A stretch of DNA of 36,751 nt from Xenorhabdus eapokensis (GCF_001908105.1 NZ_MKGQ01000008.1:112562-149312), one strand, 5' to 3'; numbered from the stretch's first letter, positions 1-9,121 are shown. The notes: generated from the letters alone by a model not told the origin. A program made the numbers and translations.

Positions 1-84
1 CACACGTTGGGTATTTTTGCCAATTTTCAACAAGGTAAAAGTCAACGGGACTGGCTTCAACAAGCCAATGTTATAGGATGTTAA
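1..84 (+). CDS. 3' end of an unidentified CDS (partial)
   Basis: An open frame enters from the left edge and ends at a TAA at 82-84, giving a 27-residue tail that ends in WLQQANVIGC. I do not recognise the family. In E. coli the uspB neighbour is uspA, divergently transcribed, but the complementary strand here does not read as a UspA N-terminus. The tail could also be a chance open frame, because only 84 bases are visible. Confidence 0.3.
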   Translation, partial: HTLGIFANFQQGKSQRDWLQQANVIGC

Positions 85-184
85 AGTCGAGCATCGCGTA
101 TAGTTATTATTCAAATAAAAACTTTTCCGATTGGTTTCTTCTTTGACTAGCAACGTTTGCTACCGCGATCAGGAGGGGGGAAGT

Positions 185-514
185 ATGTTCAATACCACGG
201 CACTATTTTGGGCGGTTTGCCTTATCTGCATTATTAATATGATTCGCTACTTTTCTTCGCTCCGTGCACTTTTGTCAATTTTACGCGAGTCAGACCCTCT
301 GCTGTATCAATCCGTTGATGGGAATGGTTTTTTTAAAACTAATGGTCAGTTTAATAAACAGATTCGTCTCGTGCGTTACATCAATTCACAAAGTTATATC
401 AATCATCATGACCCTGATGTCGTCTTGTTGTGCGAAAGGATGAGGAAACAATTTAGATTAACAGAAAGGTTATGTGGCGTTGTCTTGCTATGCCTGATAG
501 CGATGATGATCTGA
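185..514 (+). CDS. uspB: Universal stress protein B (UspB)
   Basis: A 109-residue predicted inner-membrane protein that closely follows E. coli UspB (111 aa). It has an N-terminal hydrophobic segment (about 5-20), the [10 protein letters not shown] stretch, DPLLYQ, the GQ.NKQ.RLV.YI segment and a second hydrophobic segment at the C-terminus (about 90-109). In E. coli UspB is a stationary-phase protein linked to ethanol tolerance; its biochemical role is unknown. The ATG at 185 is chosen because an AGGAGG Shine-Dalgarno sits at 172-177 and the protein then begins where UspB begins; the open frame extends upstream to a TTG at 131 without homology. It converges with pitA, as in E. coli, across a shared hairpin terminator. 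Confidence 0.93.
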   Translation: MFNTTALFWAVCLICIINMIRYFSSLRALLSILRESDPLLYQSVDGNGFFKTNGQFNKQIRLVRYINSQSYINHHDPDVVLLCERMRKQFRLTERLCGVVLLCLIAMMI

Positions 515-517
515 AAT

Positions 518-558
518 AAAAAAGATTGGCTTGCAATGACGCGCAGCCAACCCTTTTT
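518..558. terminator. Bidirectional rho-independent terminator between uspB and pitA
   Basis: The stem TTGGCT (526-531) pairs with AGCCAA (545-550) around a 13-base loop. An A-rich run precedes it and a T-rich run (553-558) follows. The symmetric tracts suit termination from both convergent genes, uspB (+) and pitA (-). Confidence 0.65.
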
Positions 559-569
559 CTAGAACGTCA

Positions 570-2060
570 TTAGATCAGTTTCAGGGCGATCCAATAGAGT
601 AAGCCTGACAAGGCAATGGAAATCGGCAACGTCAAAACCCACGCCAACATGATATTTTTGATGGTCTTGCTCTGCACGCCACCACCATCAACCAGCATCG
701 TCCCCGCTACCGCAGAAGAGAGCACTTGTGTCGTAGACACTGGCATACCCGTATAGCTGGCAACACCAATAGAAACCGCAGCAGTCACCTGAGCAGAAAC
801 ACCTTGGGCATAAGTCATGCCTTTTTTGCCAATCTTCTCACCGATAGTCACAGCAACACGTTTCCAGCCAACCATTGTGCCCAAAGAGAGGGCAAGAGCC
901 ACTGCAACAATGATCCATAATGGCGCATATTCCACTGTACTTAGCAGATCTTTACGCAGCTTATTCAGGAAACGCGCATCTTCAAGGCTGGTTTCTGGCA
1001 GTTTAGCCACAGCATTGGCTGTATCAGCGACGCACATCAACATACGGCGCATGCTGTTACGTTGATCCGGCGTTAATTCATTGAAATTATGAATACTCGC
1101 TAACATACTTTCAGCTTTGTTCAACACCACCAACGCGCGTGAGCTATCGCAATGGAACGTCATATCAAGCTGATCTTCAACAGCAGGAGCGGTTGGACTC
1201 AGCTCAATCGCATGAGTCAACGCAGGTGCATGCTGCCCATAATACTGCTGCAAGTGAACAACGGCATCACGAGTGCGCGCGATATCATAACTGGTTGAAT
1301 TCATATTGACGACAAAACCCGCAGGCGCAACGCCAATCAGAACCAGCATAATCAAACCGATACCTTTCTGACCATCGTTCGCTCCGTGGGAGAAACTCAC
1401 ACCAACCGCAGAGAGGATCAGGGCAGTACGTGTCCAGAATGGGGGTTTGCGTTTGCCATCCTGTTTTTCACGCTCAACAGGCGTCATATGAATACGACGA
1501 CGTTTTTTTGTACCGCTCCAATAGCGACGCAGTAAAAACACCATCGCGCCGGCAATGACCAGACCAACAAGAGGAGACAGGATCAAGGACATGAAAATCT
1601 GTATCATCTTCGGAATATTCAACGCATCAACCACTGAAGAGCTGGTCACTATCGCATTAGTCAGGCCAATACCGATAATAGAACCAATCAACGTATGGGA
1701 ACTAGATGCAGGAATGCCGAAATACCACGTACCTAAATTCCAGATGATCGCCGCCAGCAGCATGGAAAAAACCATAGCCAAGCCGTGGGCTGAACTGACA
1801 TTTAGTAGAAGATCCGTTGGTAGTAGATGCACAATCGCATAAGCGACACTCAATCCACCAAGGAGAACACCCAAAAAGTTAAAAACCCCTGCCATCACAA
1901 CGGCAAGCTGTGAACGCATTGCCCGGGTATAAATAACAGTTGCTACTGCGTTTGCGGTATCATGAAACCCATTGATGGCTTCATAGAAAAGCACAAACAA
2001 CAGAGCAAGCACTAACATAAGGCCGGTATAAAATTCCAGGCCAGTAAACAGATGTAGCAT
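570..2060 (-). CDS. pitA: Low-affinity inorganic phosphate transporter PitA
   Basis: A 496-residue polytopic inner-membrane symporter that takes up metal-phosphate complexes with protons (PiT family). It follows E. coli PitA (499 aa) along its whole length, with the N-terminal [20 protein letters not shown] signature and the second-half [14 protein letters not shown] signature, the central hydrophilic loop and the C-terminal hydrophobic block. The start at MLHLF (2058-2060) matches the family; the same frame is open for 41 more codons to 2183, so a longer form is not excluded, and the Shine-Dalgarno before 2060 is weak. Oddity: the second-half motif reads [10 protein letters not shown], where E. 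coli has histidine instead of Q. It is divergent from the yhiN-type gene and convergent with uspB. Confidence 0.95.
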   Translation of the reverse strand: MLHLFTGLEFYTGLMLVLALLFVLFYEAINGFHDTANAVATVIYTRAMRSQLAVVMAGVFNFLGVLLGGLSVAYAIVHLLPTDLLLNVSSAHGLAMVFSMLLAAIIWNLGTWYFGIPASSSHTLIGSIIGIGLTNAIVTSSSVVDALNIPKMIQIFMSLILSPLVGLVIAGAMVFLLRRYWSGTKKRRRIHMTPVEREKQDGKRKPPFWTRTALILSAVGVSFSHGANDGQKGIGLIMLVLIGVAPAGFVVNMNSTSYDIARTRDAVVHLQQYYGQHAPALTHAIELSPTAPAVEDQLDMTFHCDSSRALVVLNKAESMLASIHNFNELTPDQRNSMRRMLMCVADTANAVAKLPETSLEDARFLNKLRKDLLSTVEYAPLWIIVAVALALSLGTMVGWKRVAVTIGEKIGKKGMTYAQGVSAQVTAAVSIGVASYTGMPVSTTQVLSSAVAGTMLVDGGGVQSKTIKNIMLAWVLTLPISIALSGLLYWIALKLI

Positions 2061-2359
2061 ATACGTTAAGCCAGTTAGTAGGACATGAACGCGCGCATTA
2101 TCAGTGACAAACGGTAGCGGGAAAAGAGAAATATGACCTTTTTTTGATTTAATGATGGTCAAATGACATAAAAAATCTTGCATTTACTAAATATATCAAA
2201 TAGTTATTTAATTTTAATGTCTTGATATTTTTTTGATGAAAAATAATTTTTTATAGCAGAAAGTTAAACCAAAATGCCTATTTTTCTCCGTAGTTCGTGA
2301 ACAGAACCCCCACAATGCAGTGAATTCCTACAAATAAATCGGCCAAAAGAGACAGATGA
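2061..2359. other. Intergenic region between divergent pitA and yhiN
   Basis: About 300 bases, very AT-rich toward 2180-2275, between two divergent genes, so it should hold both promoters. I could not assign a specific operator. The pitA frame remains open across 2061-2183 but shows no resemblance to PitA there. Confidence 0.5.
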
Positions 2360-3586
2360 ATGGAAAAATTTGATGTAGTTATTATTGGTGCTGGCGCTGC
2401 TGGCTTATTTTGTGCTGCGCAAGCAGGGCAAGCTGGATTAAACGTTCTGGTACTGGATAATGGCAAAAAAACAGGCCGCAAAATTTTGATGTCCGGCGGA
2501 GGGCGCTGCAATTTCACCAACATGTATACCGAACCGGCAGCATACCTTTCTGCCAATCCCCATTTTTGTAAGTCAGCACTTGCTCGCTATACCCAGTGGG
2601 ATTTTATTGATCTTGTACAACGCTATAGTATCCCTTACCACGAAAAAACATTGGGGCAGCTTTTCTGCGACGACTCAGCGCAACAAATTATAGACCTGCT
2701 TTTGAAAGAGTGCGAAATAGGACAGGTAACAATTCGGTTGCGTAGTGAAGTTGCTGATGTCGAGAAAAAAGAACAGGGTTTTGTCATTACGGCAGCAGGA
2801 ATAAAAGTAAGTGCATACTCACTTGTTGTGGCATCCGGTGGTTTGTCCATGCCTGGCTTGGGAGCCTCTCCTTTGGGTTACCGTATTGCGGAACAGTTCG
2901 GACTCAACATCCTGCCTACACGTGCTGCATTAGTTCCCTTTACCCTGCATAAGCCACTACTGGAACAACTTCAAGCCCTTTCCGGCGTTTCGGTTCCTTC
3001 TGTCGTGACTGCAAAAGATGGCACCGTATTCAGGGAAAATATTCTATTCACCCATCGTGGCCTTTCTGGCCCAGCTATCTTGCAGATCTCCAGCTATTGG
3101 CAGCCTGGTGAGTATGTAAGCATTAACTTACTTCCTGACATAGATTTTGAGAATTTCCTGGATCAAGAACGGGAAGCTCATCCCAATCAAAGTTTGAAAA
3201 ACACACTGGCTAAATTACTGCCTAAACGTCTGGTGGAATGTTTGCAGTCTCTTGAGCAATTGCCGGAACTGTCCCTGAAACAACTTAATTCCACACAGCA
3301 AAAAGCGCTGATCACAACCCTACAATGCTGGCAGGTGCAACCAAATGGTACGGAAGGTTATCGCACGGCAGAAGTGACTCTTGGCGGCGTGGATACTCAT
3401 GAGTTGTCGTCAAAAACGATGGAAGCCCATAAAGTGAAGGGATTGTATTTTATTGGTGAAGTGGTTGATGTAACCGGTTGGCTTGGTGGGTATAACTTCC
3501 AGTGGGCATGGAGTTCGGCGTGGGCTTGTGCGCAGGCTTTGGTGAGTAGTCGCACAAAAGTTTGTGTAGAAAATCACATTATTTAG
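2360..3586 (+). CDS. yhiN: HI0933/YhiN-family flavoprotein (putative FAD-dependent oxidoreductase)
   Basis: A 408-residue protein of the HI0933/YhiN family (usually about 400 aa). It opens with a Rossmann FAD-binding fold: VVIIGAGAAGL at about 7-17, an acidic residue at the end of the second strand (VLDNGKKTGRKIL), then the family hallmark SGGGRCNFTN at about 45-54. A second nucleotide-binding stretch, LVVASGGLSMPGLGASPLGY, lies mid-protein. The C-terminal GLYFIGEVVDVTGWLGGYNFQWAWSSG-like segment, which closes the FAD site, is also present. The substrate is unknown. In E. coli yhiN also lies beside pitA, so the placement supports orthology. Its 3' end overlaps the converging ATPase remnant by 8 bases. 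Confidence 0.9.
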   Translation: MEKFDVVIIGAGAAGLFCAAQAGQAGLNVLVLDNGKKTGRKILMSGGGRCNFTNMYTEPAAYLSANPHFCKSALARYTQWDFIDLVQRYSIPYHEKTLGQLFCDDSAQQIIDLLLKECEIGQVTIRLRSEVADVEKKEQGFVITAAGIKVSAYSLVVASGGLSMPGLGASPLGYRIAEQFGLNILPTRAALVPFTLHKPLLEQLQALSGVSVPSVVTAKDGTVFRENILFTHRGLSGPAILQISSYWQPGEYVSINLLPDIDFENFLDQEREAHPNQSLKNTLAKLLPKRLVECLQSLEQLPELSLKQLNSTQQKALITTLQCWQVQPNGTEGYRTAEVTLGGVDTHELSSKTMEAHKVKGLYFIGEVVDVTGWLGGYNFQWAWSSAWACAQALVSSRTKVCVENHII

Positions 3587-3860
3587 TAAAAAATTTTAGT
3601 CCGCCTCCTTCGGAGGTGGTAGCTTCATCCTTTATATCAACATATGAATCCATGTAACCATCCATAATAATAGCCGGACTATGCGTAACAACGACAATTT
3701 GGCATTGATTATTAATTTCTAGAATATTTTCTATTAGCATTACCTGCCAGTTCAAATGTAAGGAAATGTCTGGTTCATCCATTAATAAAAATATTGGCCT
3801 ACCTTGTGTATTAGCAATTTTAACCAAAATATAAATAAGCTGACGCTCACCAGAAAACAT
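3579..3860 (-). pseudogene. 5'-truncated AAA/ABC-type ATPase remnant
   Basis: The 93-residue frame is the C-terminal third of an AAA_21/OLD-like P-loop ATPase. It contains an ABC-type signature (FSGERQLIYIL, about 2-12), a Walker B with catalytic acid (IFLLMDEPDIS, about 23-33), and an H-loop-like THSPAII (about 59-65). The Walker A half is absent. An in-frame TGA directly precedes the first ATG, and no continuation is visible in the AT-rich DNA upstream. I therefore read it as a remnant and not an intact small gene. Such ATPases often belong to defence or abortive-infection modules, but the remnant does not show which. It probably marks one edge of the accessory insertion. Confidence 0.75.
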
Positions 3861-4270
3861 TCACACACCAAAAGAAACCCCACTCAACCCATAATACATA
3901 AAAATAAATAATGATATATGTATATCAAACAATGATTACATCAAAGACAAAACATTAGAAAAATAGTTTGATTGTTATCATTTGGTTTGAAATAATGCGC
4001 CCCGCAAACACAGGGCTATCATTAACTACAAAAATAGCAAAAAACAGCAACAATCATCCAATAAATTACAGATTATCAATAAAATAAACTGAAATTTTGT
4101 CAAAAAAATACATTACACCACCAAAAAATCCATGTTTAAAACTGAGACAACCATTTATTTTATTAAAAAAATCAATAAACAAAGACTATAAAAATTGATT
4201 GTTCTAGATAACACAACAAGCATTTAATTTAAAATTTTTAACTCAATCCCTTTATCGCCGTTACTGAATA
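3861..4270. other. AT-rich gene-free region upstream of the LuxE/LuxC-like operon
   Basis: About 410 bases with very low GC and many A/T runs, for example around 4083-4250, and a short palindrome GATATATGTATATC at about 3911-3924. No open frame of note, tRNA or insertion-sequence end was recognised. It must hold the promoter of the downstream operon. The composition is typical of DNA bound by H-NS, which is an inference and not a visible site. Confidence 0.5.
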
Positions 4271-5413
4271 ATGAGTGCTGATATGCAAAACTTACCTCAT
4301 GTCAAGGCACTGTGTGCTATCACACATCCTTACCGTGCTTGTGCCGAATATGATGCATTATTTAATAACGCCATGTGTGAACTAACACTATATCACTGCG
4401 AACATACCCCTGGTTATGCGCAGTGGTTGGCAGAGCATGGTTTGGATAAACAGGCGCTAATGACGCTGGATGATTGGTCAAATCTGCCGTTGCTATTTGC
4501 TAATTATTTCAAACGTAACCTAATACTCAGCGATAGTGCACAAGATGCGTTGGAACTGACTTCCTCCGGCACCACCGGACAAAAAAGCCGTATGCGCTAT
4601 GACTCTGTTAGTATTGCGGCTGCCCAACATATGGTGGACTGTATTTTTGACTATTATGGCTGGAACACCCCTGATCAACCCTGTAATTACCTGCTGCTTA
4701 GCTACGAACCCGCTGGGGCTGTCACTCTGGGGACAGCTTATACCGATCAATTTCTGTGTAAATATGCTCCGGTAAATCGGGCTTATTATGCTTTGCGCCA
4801 TAACGGACAAGGTAATGAATTCGATCCCTTCGGTACTATTACAGCACTCCAGCAATTCGCTCAAGAAGGGTTGCCAGTGCGGATTTTCGGTTTTCCTGCT
4901 TTTTTGTGGTTCACCCTGCAAAGAATGGAACAAATGGGACTGCCTGCACTGAAATTACATCCCGAATCGCTGGTTTTCCTTGGTGGAGGCTGGAAAACAC
5001 ATGCCGATAAATCCATTCCTAAAAAAGAACTATATCAACGGGTAACTGAGCAATTGGGTATTCCTGCTATTCGCTGTCGTGATGGTTATGGTTCCGTTGA
5101 ACACCCAGTCCCTTATGTTGAATGTTCTCACCATCATTTCCATGTTCCGGTCTATGCCCGTGCTTATGTACGCCACACACAAAATTTAACCTGCCAACCC
5201 TATGGGGAACCAGGATTTCTGCATCTTACATCACCTTATATCACTTCCTGCCCAGCCCACAGCATCGTGACAAGCGACCTGGCTGTACTGCATTGCGGTG
5301 AAAGCTGTGGTTGTGAACTTGAAGCAGATTGGTTTGAACTGCTTGGCCGCGCTGGCACTAGCAAAAACCGTAGTTGTGCGATTGCCGCTTCAGAATTGAT
5401 TAAGAGATCTTGA
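4271..5413 (+). CDS. LuxE-family acyl-protein synthetase
   Basis: A 380-residue member of the LuxE/acyl-protein synthetase family (PF04443), in which LuxE activates a carboxylic acid as acyl-AMP and carries it as a thioester. Visible family features: the ATP/AMP-binding loop LTSSGTTGQKSR (about 95-106), FGFPAFLW, FLGGGWKTH, the GYGSVEHPVPYVEC stretch, then H.P..AR..VR, a TSDL acid, the CGCE pair and GRAG near the end. Cys369 in RSCAIAASEL sits where LuxE carries its acyl-accepting cysteine (Cys364). The gene is first in a tight operon, one base before the reductase gene. No good Shine-Dalgarno precedes the ATG at 4271; an ATG at 4283 is an alternative. Substrate unknown; without luciferase genes nearby, a light-producing role is unlikely. 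Confidence 0.88.
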   Translation: MSADMQNLPHVKALCAITHPYRACAEYDALFNNAMCELTLYHCEHTPGYAQWLAEHGLDKQALMTLDDWSNLPLLFANYFKRNLILSDSAQDALELTSSGTTGQKSRMRYDSVSIAAAQHMVDCIFDYYGWNTPDQPCNYLLLSYEPAGAVTLGTAYTDQFLCKYAPVNRAYYALRHNGQGNEFDPFGTITALQQFAQEGLPVRIFGFPAFLWFTLQRMEQMGLPALKLHPESLVFLGGGWKTHADKSIPKKELYQRVTEQLGIPAIRCRDGYGSVEHPVPYVECSHHHFHVPVYARAYVRHTQNLTCQPYGEPGFLHLTSPYITSCPAHSIVTSDLAVLHCGESCGCELEADWFELLGRAGTSKNRSCAIAASELIKRS

Positions 5414-5414
5414 T

Positions 5415-7850
5415 ATGTCTTCCGTGAATACCGTTTCCGTAAAAATCATGAATAATCCGATATCTTCAGAACAAGTGGCAGGACAAAAAATCGCAAAATT
5501 ACGTGAGCGTTTACCTGAGCTGTTGGCTCACCCCCATACCTCTGAGCAGGTACTGAATTGCGCCCAACGCTTTGCCGAATATCTTTCCCATCTGGGCGAA
5601 CACCCATTATTTGATGCCCAAACTAAGGGATCACTTATCGCTTTTTGCCAACGTGAAGCTCTGGAAGCCAAACTGGAGCGAGAACTTGGGCAAAACCCTT
5701 TTTCACTGCGTCGCTTCGATTATAACCAGAACCGATATGAAACCTGGAAACCATTAGGCTTGGTCGTCCATATTACGCCTTCCAATGCTGAACTTCTGCC
5801 CTTTATGGCCGTAATAGAGAGTTTGCTGGTGGGTAATATTAACTGGTTACGGCCAAGCAGCAACGATAACGGGTTTAGTGCGCAACTGCTGACAGAATTT
5901 TTGTCTCATGATATTTCCGGTAATTTAGCTAATCGGGTAGCCGTCTTACCGTTGCCAGTGACGCAATTGACAGAGCTGTTCAGTCAGGCTGATGCGGTTT
6001 CTGCCTGGGGAAGCGATTCCTCCCTGACATCCATTCGTGCTCAACTCCCCGCAGGTTGTCGCTGGATAGATTGGGGTCATCGTATCAGTGTTGCCTGGTT
6101 AAGCCCTGACGCCGCCGACGATGCCCAATTGGATGCATTAGCTGATGATATTTGTCGTTATGACCAACAAGCCTGTTCCAGCCCACAATGTTTGCTGGTC
6201 GATAGCGATGATCCTGGTGTTTTACAACATATCGGACAACGCATGGCAGCCGCGCTACAACGCCGTGCCGGATTATACCCAGCCCTGAAACCGGATATTC
6301 AGGAAGCCGCTGAAATTACGACTCAAACGGCTTTCCAACAACTCGATTTCGCATTTACACAGGTACACGGTGAAATATGGCAAGCCGACGGCTGGCGAGT
6401 GATATGGCGACACGAAGAAGAATTAGCGGCGTCCCCTTTGTTCCGCACACTGCAAATACGCCCTGCTCCACGTCAGCATCTGTGCGCCATTTTGCTGCCT
6501 TGGCGTAACTATCTGCAAAGCTGTGCTTTGATTACCCATCAAGAGCATATCACCGAAATGAGTCATACCCTGTTTGCTGCGGGTATCAACCGTATCACGC
6601 CAGCGGGACAGATGCATGACGGCTATCATGGTGAGCCACACGATGGAGTCTACGCACTATCACGTCTTACCAAGCGAGTATCTGTCAGCCTTGCGCCTGA
6701 TCTAATGGCAGGTTGCGCCCATCTTGATGTACCCCCATCACGCCCACGCGGATTAGAAAATTTGCCTGTCATGAGTAAAGCAGATTTTCAGGCATTGGTT
6801 CCTAACGATAAAGCTCGCCTGTTTTTCCGCAGTGGCGGTAGTAGTGGTACGCCCAAGTTGGCGGCTTATAGCTACCATGATTACCACAGGCAGATGCTGG
6901 CCGCAGCCGATGGCGTATTTGCCTCAGGGCTTGAACCTGCAACCGATCGCGTCATGAACCTGTTGTATGGCGGCAAGTTGTACGGCGGTATGATGAGTTT
7001 CTTTACCATTCTGGATAAATTGGGAGTGATACAATATCCAATGGGCGGCCCTGCCGATAATGATTTTCGTGAAATTGCTGATTTTATCGTACATCAACGC
7101 ATTAATACGCTGGTAGGTATGCCAAGCACGATACATCGGTTATTTCTAAATGAAGAAACCAAACTACGTCAATATGGCGGCATTCGTAAGCTGTTTCTGG
7201 GAGGGGAACCCCTCAATATGAGCCAGCGGAATTTTCTGGCGGGTTTTGGCGTTACCCTGATCCGTTCAACTATTTACGGTTCAGTCGATGCAGGGCCGAT
7301 GGGTCATGCGTGCGCCGCCAGTGAAGACGGCGTTTTCCATTTAATGGCTGATACCCAATGGCTGGAAATCCTCAATCTGGAGAATGATCAACCAGTGGCA
7401 GAGGGTGAAACGGGGCGTCTGATATTCACTTCTCTTCACCGCGAGGCTCAACCTGTCTTGCGCTACGATTTAGGCGATCTTGGTTGTTGGATTAATCAAC
7501 CCTGTTCTTGTGGCCTGACTTCACCACGTTTTCGACTAAAGGAACGCCACGGTTCTCTGCTACGGGTAGGCAGTATTTTTTTCAATCTGGCTGATTTGTC
7601 GGAACAACTGGCATTACCCGTGCAATGGATCATCAATCATGACAGTGATGGGATCGATAACATTCAACTCTTGGTTGATCATGCCGAACCACTCTCCATA
7701 CGTCAGCATTTATTAAAAGATCCCAAAATTGCCGAAGTTGTTGAAGGAAATCTGCTGAATTTAGATGTTATTTCCACCTCAAGTACTGAATTCCACCGCA
7801 ATGAACATAGTGGGAAAACACCATTATTCATTGACTTGCGTAAATATTAA
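5415..7850 (+). CDS. LuxC-type acyl-CoA reductase fused to a PaaK/EhpF-like adenylate-forming domain
   Basis: An 811-residue two-domain protein. Residues about 20-440 are a LuxC acyl-CoA reductase (PF05893): the nucleotide-binding region around WKPLGLVVHITPSNAELLPF (111-130), GN..WLRPSSND, AWGSD (197-201), the catalytic cysteine Cys254 in QQACSSPQ, and the GEPHDGVYALSRL closing motif. Residues about 450-810 are an adenylate-forming domain of the PaaK/CapK type: loop SGGSSGTPK (473-481), YGSVDAGPMG (621-630), RYDLGD (683-688) and a CSCG metal-type pair (697-700). Together these imply acid activation to acyl-AMP or thioester, then NAD(P)H reduction to an aldehyde. LuxC and its ligase are normally separate proteins, so the fusion is unusual. 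ATG 5415 is one base after the previous stop; ATG 5448 is possible. Confidence 0.88.
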   Translation: MSSVNTVSVKIMNNPISSEQVAGQKIAKLRERLPELLAHPHTSEQVLNCAQRFAEYLSHLGEHPLFDAQTKGSLIAFCQREALEAKLERELGQNPFSLRRFDYNQNRYETWKPLGLVVHITPSNAELLPFMAVIESLLVGNINWLRPSSNDNGFSAQLLTEFLSHDISGNLANRVAVLPLPVTQLTELFSQADAVSAWGSDSSLTSIRAQLPAGCRWIDWGHRISVAWLSPDAADDAQLDALADDICRYDQQACSSPQCLLVDSDDPGVLQHIGQRMAAALQRRAGLYPALKPDIQEAAEITTQTAFQQLDFAFTQVHGEIWQADGWRVIWRHEEELAASPLFRTLQIRPAPRQHLCAILLPWRNYLQSCALITHQEHITEMSHTLFAAGINRITPAGQMHDGYHGEPHDGVYALSRLTKRVSVSLAPDLMAGCAHLDVPPSRPRGLENLPVMSKADFQALVPNDKARLFFRSGGSSGTPKLAAYSYHDYHRQMLAAADGVFASGLEPATDRVMNLLYGGKLYGGMMSFFTILDKLGVIQYPMGGPADNDFREIADFIVHQRINTLVGMPSTIHRLFLNEETKLRQYGGIRKLFLGGEPLNMSQRNFLAGFGVTLIRSTIYGSVDAGPMGHACAASEDGVFHLMADTQWLEILNLENDQPVAEGETGRLIFTSLHREAQPVLRYDLGDLGCWINQPCSCGLTSPRFRLKERHGSLLRVGSIFFNLADLSEQLALPVQWIINHDSDGIDNIQLLVDHAEPLSIRQHLLKDPKIAEVVEGNLLNLDVISTSSTEFHRNEHSGKTPLFIDLRKY

Positions 7851-7865
7851 TTGAGTAAAACTAAA

Positions 7866-9110
7866 ATGATGACCAAAACGATATTGACGGATTTGCTCCA
7901 TCATACGCGCGTGCATTCTGCTTATTACCGAGAACTCTATAAATCCATCCCCGATAATTGGGTTTTGGAAGATTTACCCCTCGTGGAACCCAGCCATTAC
8001 TGGGCACATTCAACTCACTTTCCAACCTGGCCAGTGCTGACCGCCCCACTGGAAGGCGGCCATGTGTTTAAAACAGGTGGCTCAACCAGTAATGGGCGAT
8101 TGTCGGTTTTCAGTCAGCAAGAGTGGAAAGCATTTATTCATTCCTTTGGCCAGGGCATCGCCCGCCAGTTAAAAACTGGGGATCGGGTGGCTAATCTGTT
8201 TTTTGCCGGCGATCTGTATACCAGCTTTATATTCATCCACGGTGCATTATCTAATGCACCAATCCCTATATTGGAATTTCCTTTCACCTGTAAGGTGGAA
8301 GATCAACCGTTGATTGACAATATCCGCCTTCACAATATCAATGTGCTGGCAGGTGTACCCGTGCAGTTAACCCGCCTGGCTCACTATTTGCAAGAAACGG
8401 GACAAACATTGCCGATGGTGGAAACCATTCTCTATGGTGGAGAAAGTTTGTTTGATTCACAGGTCACTATCATACAACAAGTTTTTCCTCACGCCCGTTT
8501 AGGTTCAATCGGTTGTGCCAGTGTTGATGCTGGTTTGATTGGCTTTGCTGATCCCGACTGCAAACAGGGAGAGCATCGCGTATTTTCTGACGACACAATT
8601 ATCGAAATCGTCGATGAAATAACTCACCAACCCATTACGATGCCAGGGAAACGTGGCTTATTAGTTGTCACTAATCTGCAACGACAGCTTATGCCAGTGA
8701 TCCGCTATCCTACTGGTGATATGGCTTGCTGGTGCGAGGCAGAACAGCCAGGCCGCAAATTCGCTCTGCAAGGACGTGCTAATCAAGGCTATCGTGTACG
8801 AGTTGGCTTCCTATCATTATTCCCAGACGACTTAGCGACACAGCTATCACAACAAACCGAGCTTTTGGCCTGGCAATTGGAGCTCAGTCAGAAGGCAGGG
8901 CAAGATCAAATCCGATTGTTGGTGGCAAGCCAGCAAGCGGTAGATATCGACAAAATACGCCAGAGCATTATGGCTGCCTTCCCAAATCTGGAAGAGGCTT
9001 GCATACATCAAAATATACTGGAGATCGTGCAAACCAATATCGATAGCATGTACACGCACCCACGATCAGGAAAATTGCAGCGAGTTGTGGATCTACGTCG
9101 TTATAACTAA
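7866..9110 (+). CDS. Stand-alone EhpF/PaaK-like adenylate-forming enzyme
   Basis: A 414-residue single-domain protein related to PaaK-type ligases and, in its latter half, resembling EhpF, the ligase that works with LuxC-like EhpG in griseoluteic acid (phenazine) synthesis. Visible features: loop region FKTGGSTSNGRLS, ILYGGESLF, IGCASVDAGLIGFADP, a VFSDDTIIEIVDE strand pair, and VIRYPTGDMACW with the conserved RYxxGD. The loop lacks the canonical lysine of SGGSSGTPK and the CxCG pair is missing, so it may differ in chemistry from the fused ligase of the upstream gene, to which it is clearly paralogous. The frame opens with TTG at 7851, directly after the upstream stop; ATG 7866 is preferred, with only a weak ribosome site. 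Third gene of the operon. Confidence 0.82.
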   Translation: MMTKTILTDLLHHTRVHSAYYRELYKSIPDNWVLEDLPLVEPSHYWAHSTHFPTWPVLTAPLEGGHVFKTGGSTSNGRLSVFSQQEWKAFIHSFGQGIARQLKTGDRVANLFFAGDLYTSFIFIHGALSNAPIPILEFPFTCKVEDQPLIDNIRLHNINVLAGVPVQLTRLAHYLQETGQTLPMVETILYGGESLFDSQVTIIQQVFPHARLGSIGCASVDAGLIGFADPDCKQGEHRVFSDDTIIEIVDEITHQPITMPGKRGLLVVTNLQRQLMPVIRYPTGDMACWCEAEQPGRKFALQGRANQGYRVRVGFLSLFPDDLATQLSQQTELLAWQLELSQKAGQDQIRLLVASQQAVDIDKIRQSIMAAFPNLEEACIHQNILEIVQTNIDSMYTHPRSGKLQRVVDLRRYN

Positions 9111-9121
9111 GGTTGAAATCG

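Noticed and set aside
131..184. Longer UspB start at TTG 131
   Set aside because: AGGAGG directly serves ATG 185, where homology with UspB begins.
2061..2183. N-terminal extension of PitA
   Set aside because: The frame is open, but the extra 41 residues do not resemble PitA and the family start falls at 2060.
3959..3985. A possible Fur box upstream of the LuxE-like operon (ATTGTTATCATTTGG)
   Set aside because: By eye it matches only about 10-11 of 19 consensus positions, too few in such AT-rich DNA.
4520..4933. A 137-codon minus-strand frame inside the LuxE-like gene
   Set aside because: Antisense shadow of a gene with full family motifs.
4271..9110. A bioluminescence (lux) operon
   Set aside because: LuxC and LuxE relatives are present, but no luxA, luxB or luxD is seen, and extra EhpF-like ligases and a GNAT replace them.
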